Assembly: GCA_004557455.1 (NCBI GenBank)
Contig: SFDX01000031.1
Span: 1 to 60,947, forward strand
Reading direction: 5' to 3'
DNA from: Akkermansia muciniphila
GTDB taxonomy: Bacteria > Verrucomicrobiota > Verrucomicrobiia > Verrucomicrobiales > Akkermansiaceae
Length of the DNA: 60,947 bases
Shown: positions 58,136-60,947 of the stretch, piece by piece
Numbering within the stretch: the stretch's first letter is position 1
Layout: each line of letters begins with the position of its first letter
Program-made: the position numbers and the translations under genes
The notes under the pieces: model-generated
The model's database searches: none
The model's input: only the letters and a program-made list of their open reading frames with translations
Told to the model about the DNA's origin: nothing

Positions 58136-60636
58136 GGCCCATGACGGAGGCAGAGCACGAGGAACAGTTAGCCGAGGCGGTGGAGACCTACCTGGAGTTC
58201 CTGCGCAGCGGGCAGGCACCGCCTCTGCGCGAGTATGCCGCCCGCATACCGGACTGCGAGAAGGAGCTGCTGGAGCTGCTGCCTACCCTGGCGGATATGG
58301 AGCAGGTGAGCGCGGACAGCGCGCCTGCCCGGGCGGCAGCGCAGGTGCATTTTCCGGAGGAGTTGGGCGGTTACCGTTTGTTGGAGAAAATCGGCAGCGG
58401 CGGTATGGGGGTGGTGTTCCGCGCCGTGCAGGAGTCGCTGCACCGGGAGGTGGCGGTCAAGATTCTCTCCCCTGCCTGGAACCGCGAGGAGCGGCAACTG
58501 CGGGCTTTCGAGAATGAGTCGCGGCTCATCGCGGGGCTGCGGCATACGAATATCGTGGAGGTGTTCGGTGCGGGGCAGGAGGGGGACTACCGCTACTATG
58601 TGATGGGGCTGGTACACGGTGCCGGGGTGTCTGCCAAGCGGCTGCAGCAGGTGTATGCGGGGGAGCCTTATGAGCGCGCGGTGGCGCGGGTGGGCTTGCA
58701 GGCAGCCAAGGCGCTGGCTTTTGCGCACCGCCACGGGGTGCTGCACCGGGATGTGAAGCCGGGTAATTTGTTGCTGGATGATGAGGGGGTGCTGCATGTG
58801 AGCGACTTCGGGCTCGCGACGGTGCTCAACTCCGGCGAGGGGGCTCCGCTTGTTACCCAGAGTCATGACGGGACGCTGCGTTATATGCCACCTGAGCGGC
58901 TGGCACGCGGTGTCAATTCGTTCACGGGGGATCAGTACTCCCTGGGGCTGACACTCTACGAGCTCATCACGCGTCGCCCCGCCTTCCGGGAGACGGAGCC
59001 GGGGTCGCTGGTGCACCGCATCTGCGCGGAGCCGCTCCCGCCCCTGCGCGGGGAGGGTGAGTTGGGCGCGATTATCAACAAGAGTATCAGTTTTCACGAA
59101 CAGGATCGCTACCCTTCCATGGCGGCCATGGCGGAGGATCTGTCGCGTTTTCTGTCGGGGGAACCGGTGGCGGCGCGTCCCGCCTCTGTGCTGCGGCGTT
59201 ATGTGATGTGGATGCGGCGGCGACCGGCAGTGGCGCTATGGAGCCATGCGGCGGGGCTGCTGGTGGTGCTGTTGCTGGCCAGTATCAGCATAGGGTTCTG
59301 GCGTGTCAACCGTTCCCTGTCGGGGGAGAATGCGCAGCGTTTGCGGGCGGAAAAGAATGCCGCCATTGCCGATGCCGCCATTCACCGCATCTTCCAAGGC
59401 TTGTTAGGCAAGGATGCAGGCATGCCGCGCGATGTCCTGGCCTCTCTCACGCGTGAGGATGCGCGCCTGATGCAGGATCTGTTGCCGTATTATGAGCAGA
59501 TTGTGGCGCAGGCCGAGGAGGGCGATGGGGATGACAAGGTGGCGCAGGCTTGCCGTGTGCTGGCCGCAATTGCCCAACAAACGGGTGATTATGCGGCGGC
59601 GGAGCATTACTATCGGCGCGCGGCGGCGGGGCCCGCAGCCGATGATGCTGCCCGCCTGCGCTGCCGAAACGGTCTGGCGGAGGCCCTGCTGCGCCAAAAT
59701 GATAAGAAAAAAACAGCAGAGGCGCGCGACATTCTGCGCCGTGCCGTGGCGGCGGGGGATGTTCCGGGGGCTACCTTCGATACTCGGCTGGAGACCGTGC
59801 AGAGCCTGCAACTGCTGGCGCATTCCTGTGGCGGGGCGTCCCCCCTACCCCGTCCCGGGCACCCGCGGCGAGCGGCGGCTCGCTATTGGCAGACGCATGA
59901 CCGCGCGACCTCCGACACTCGCCCCACGTTCGGGCCCAAGGGCAAGGGTCGCCGCCCAGCGTCCGCTAATGATGCTAACAAGGAACGCGGCGACTACATC
60001 AAGCGTGCGGACGGCATTCTCTCCGCCCTGTTAGACGAACAACCGGATAACCTGCGCGTGCAGGCACAGCGGCTCTCTCTGTTGGCCGATACCCCGCAGC
60101 CGGAGCTGCAGAAGCTGCTGCTGCCCGAGGGGGAGACCGCGTTCTCCCTGGCCGAATCGCTGCTGGCCAAGGATGAGGGCAACGAGCTGCTCCAGCGGCT
60201 CTTCCTCAGCATTGTTACCGCACCCGCCCCGCCGGAGAACTCGACAGACACGGCTCACTTAGCAAAAGCCGCGCGGATTGCAGGTAAACTTGTCGCAGAT
60301 TATCCCGCCGACGCCGACCTCATCCTGCAGTATATCATCATCCGCGACCGCTACGCCGATGCCCTGGCCCGCGCCGGCCAACGCGATAAAGCCGCCGCCG
60401 AGGGCGAGCGCACCCTCGGCGTCCTCTCCCTTCTCACTGCCCGCGAAGACTTCTCCCCCGAGCTCCGCGAACGCCTTGCCTTCCTCGTCGCCCTCCACCC
60501 TGAGCAAGACGAATCCCGTACCCGCCGCGAGGAAGAGCTCGAGCTCCTCCTCCAAACCTACGACGACAAACGCCGCCGCGCCCTCCGCCGCCGCTTGGAC
60601 GACGCCCGCCGCCTCTCCCCCCACCGCCCGCGATGA
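58132..60636 (+). CDS. membrane Ser/Thr protein kinase
   Basis: An 834-residue receptor-like kinase. Residues ~80-345 are the kinase domain: IGSGGMGVVF, VAVKIL, HRDVKPGNLLLD (205-216), DFGLAT and GTLRYMPPE. One membrane helix (about 367-390) follows, then a TPR-like helical outside domain with a DYAAAEHYYRRA repeat. Residues about 568-620 form an odd Arg/Pro/Gly-rich insert that breaks the helical pattern. The N-terminal ~75 residues are helical and acidic. Coupled to the upstream sigma factor, it probably signals from the envelope to transcription. Confidence 0.88.
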   Translation: MRPMTEAEHEEQLAEAVETYLEFLRSGQAPPLREYAARIPDCEKELLELLPTLADMEQVSADSAPARAAAQVHFPEELGGYRLLEKIGSGGMGVVFRAVQESLHREVAVKILSPAWNREERQLRAFENESRLIAGLRHTNIVEVFGAGQEGDYRYYVMGLVHGAGVSAKRLQQVYAGEPYERAVARVGLQAAKALAFAHRHGVLHRDVKPGNLLLDDEGVLHVSDFGLATVLNSGEGAPLVTQSHDGTLRYMPPERLARGVNSFTGDQYSLGLTLYELITRRPAFRETEPGSLVHRICAEPLPPLRGEGELGAIINKSISFHEQDRYPSMAAMAEDLSRFLSGEPVAARPASVLRRYVMWMRRRPAVALWSHAAGLLVVLLLASISIGFWRVNRSLSGENAQRLRAEKNAAIADAAIHRIFQGLLGKDAGMPRDVLASLTREDARLMQDLLPYYEQIVAQAEEGDGDDKVAQACRVLAAIAQQTGDYAAAEHYYRRAAAGPAADDAARLRCRNGLAEALLRQNDKKKTAEARDILRRAVAAGDVPGATFDTRLETVQSLQLLAHSCGGASPLPRPGHPRRAAARYWQTHDRATSDTRPTFGPKGKGRRPASANDANKERGDYIKRADGILSALLDEQPDNLRVQAQRLSLLADTPQPELQKLLLPEGETAFSLAESLLAKDEGNELLQRLFLSIVTAPAPPENSTDTAHLAKAARIAGKLVADYPADADLILQYIIIRDRYADALARAGQRDKAAAEGERTLGVLSLLTAREDFSPELRERLAFLVALHPEQDESRTRREEELELLLQTYDDKRRRALRRRLDDARRLSPHRPR

Positions 60637-60655
60637 TGGAGGGCGGTGGCTTTTC
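60621..60655 (+). terminator. terminator overlapping kinase stop
   Basis: CCACCGCCC (60621-60629) pairs with GGGCGGTGG (60641-60649), followed by CTTTTC. The stop codon lies in the loop region. Confidence 0.75.
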
Positions 60656-60664
60656 GGACTGATT

Positions 60665-60694
60665 ATGGTGTGTTCGCTTTTTCGGACACACCTC
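60665..60694 (+). repeat. third copy of the hairpin repeat
   Basis: ATGGTGTGTTCGCTTTTTCG followed by GACACACCTC, nearly identical to 15531-15559 and to the inverted copy at 15771-15800. It forms a 10-bp hairpin with a CTTTTT loop and lies ten bases after the kinase terminator. Confidence 0.75.
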
Positions 60695-60768
60695 AAAGGG
60701 TCTCGCCTTTTGCAGAGGATTATAAACGTACTCCGAATCTATTTACACTTTCTTCATGGTTGATTACT

Positions 60769-60947
60769 ATGCCAGCATACAACTATGAGATGGAGAAGTA
60801 TATGAAAACATACCCGATTATGGACTTTACGGCTCCGAATGTCTATTTTATCGGCACTCCGTCAGTTTTTATGACCACCCCACGGGAGCCAGCGCTTCGT
60901 GAAAGCTCCTGCAGGTGGATTCCCGTAGCTTCAGATATAGGTACCGC
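60769..60947 (+). CDS. partial ORF at right edge
   Basis: An open frame of at least 59 codons starting MPAYNYEMEKYMKTYPIMDF and leaving the window. YFIGTPSVFMTTPRE resembles a fragment encoded at 15447-15563 (FFGAPSIFMANAERD), so it may belong to a repeated or mobile gene. No promoter or family is recognised. Confidence 0.35.
   Translation, partial: MPAYNYEMEKYMKTYPIMDFTAPNVYFIGTPSVFMTTPREPALRESSCRWIPVASDIGT

Overview
The window looks like a piece of a Gram-negative chromosome from the PVC group, most likely a Verrucomicrobiota relative of the gut-dwelling Akkermansiaceae. This assignment is inference, not proven. Supporting points are a fused LpxC-FabZ, an RpmH with a long C-terminal tail, an ECF sigma factor next to a large receptor-type Ser/Thr kinase, a GH35 beta-galactosidase, generally high GC and very few Shine-Dalgarno sequences. 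Many genes instead sit 5-14 bases behind a good sigma-70 promoter, commonly TTGCCA-N17-TATAAT, so their mRNAs should be leaderless or nearly so.

Layout. 1-1830 is a decayed mobile-element zone: a group II intron RNA without its reverse transcriptase and an IS256-type transposase remnant. 1.9-5.8 kb holds an ankyrin-repeat exported protein, a small exported protein, a UDP-glucuronate decarboxylase and a TerC membrane protein. 5.8-10.5 kb is a podophage-like remnant (tail tubular A-like protein divergent from portal, Bbp19-like and scaffold-like proteins), followed by gtrB and a broken glucosyltransferase gene, as in serotype-converting prophages. 13-18.8 kb carries a repeat-rich lipoprotein, an SAHH-like enzyme, a graveyard of duplicated gene 3' ends and an alpha/beta hydrolase. 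18.8-28.1 kb, minus strand, is a complete histidine operon hisGDCBHAF-IE with two membrane paralogues and a small protein behind it. It is preceded by a textbook attenuator: a 16-residue leader peptide with six histidines and a hairpin-plus-U-tract terminator.

28.2-38.3 kb contains GH35, a topoisomerase B subunit, a histidine phosphatase, mscL, an HU-like gene, lpxC-fabZ and the rpmH-rnpA-yidD-yidC cluster. 39-44.3 kb contains pflA and the purine genes purC-purS-purL-purQ. 44.5-50.5 kb has an AT-rich acyltransferase (probably acquired), an ankyrin protein, pdxA, small exported proteins and an MscS channel. 50.7-55.1 kb is a ferrous-iron operon feoA-feoB-FeoB-associated protein-OprB porin, with two DtxR-like palindromes in its promoter and a DUF805-like domain inside FeoB. 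Two tRNA-Ser genes, plsY-gpsA and the ECF/kinase pair close the window.

The strongest candidates for something new are the histidine leader attenuator in this lineage, the FeoB-DUF805 architecture with its tandem operators, and promoters whose -10 box contains the stop codon of the preceding gene. All calls rest on reading the sequence; no database search was run.
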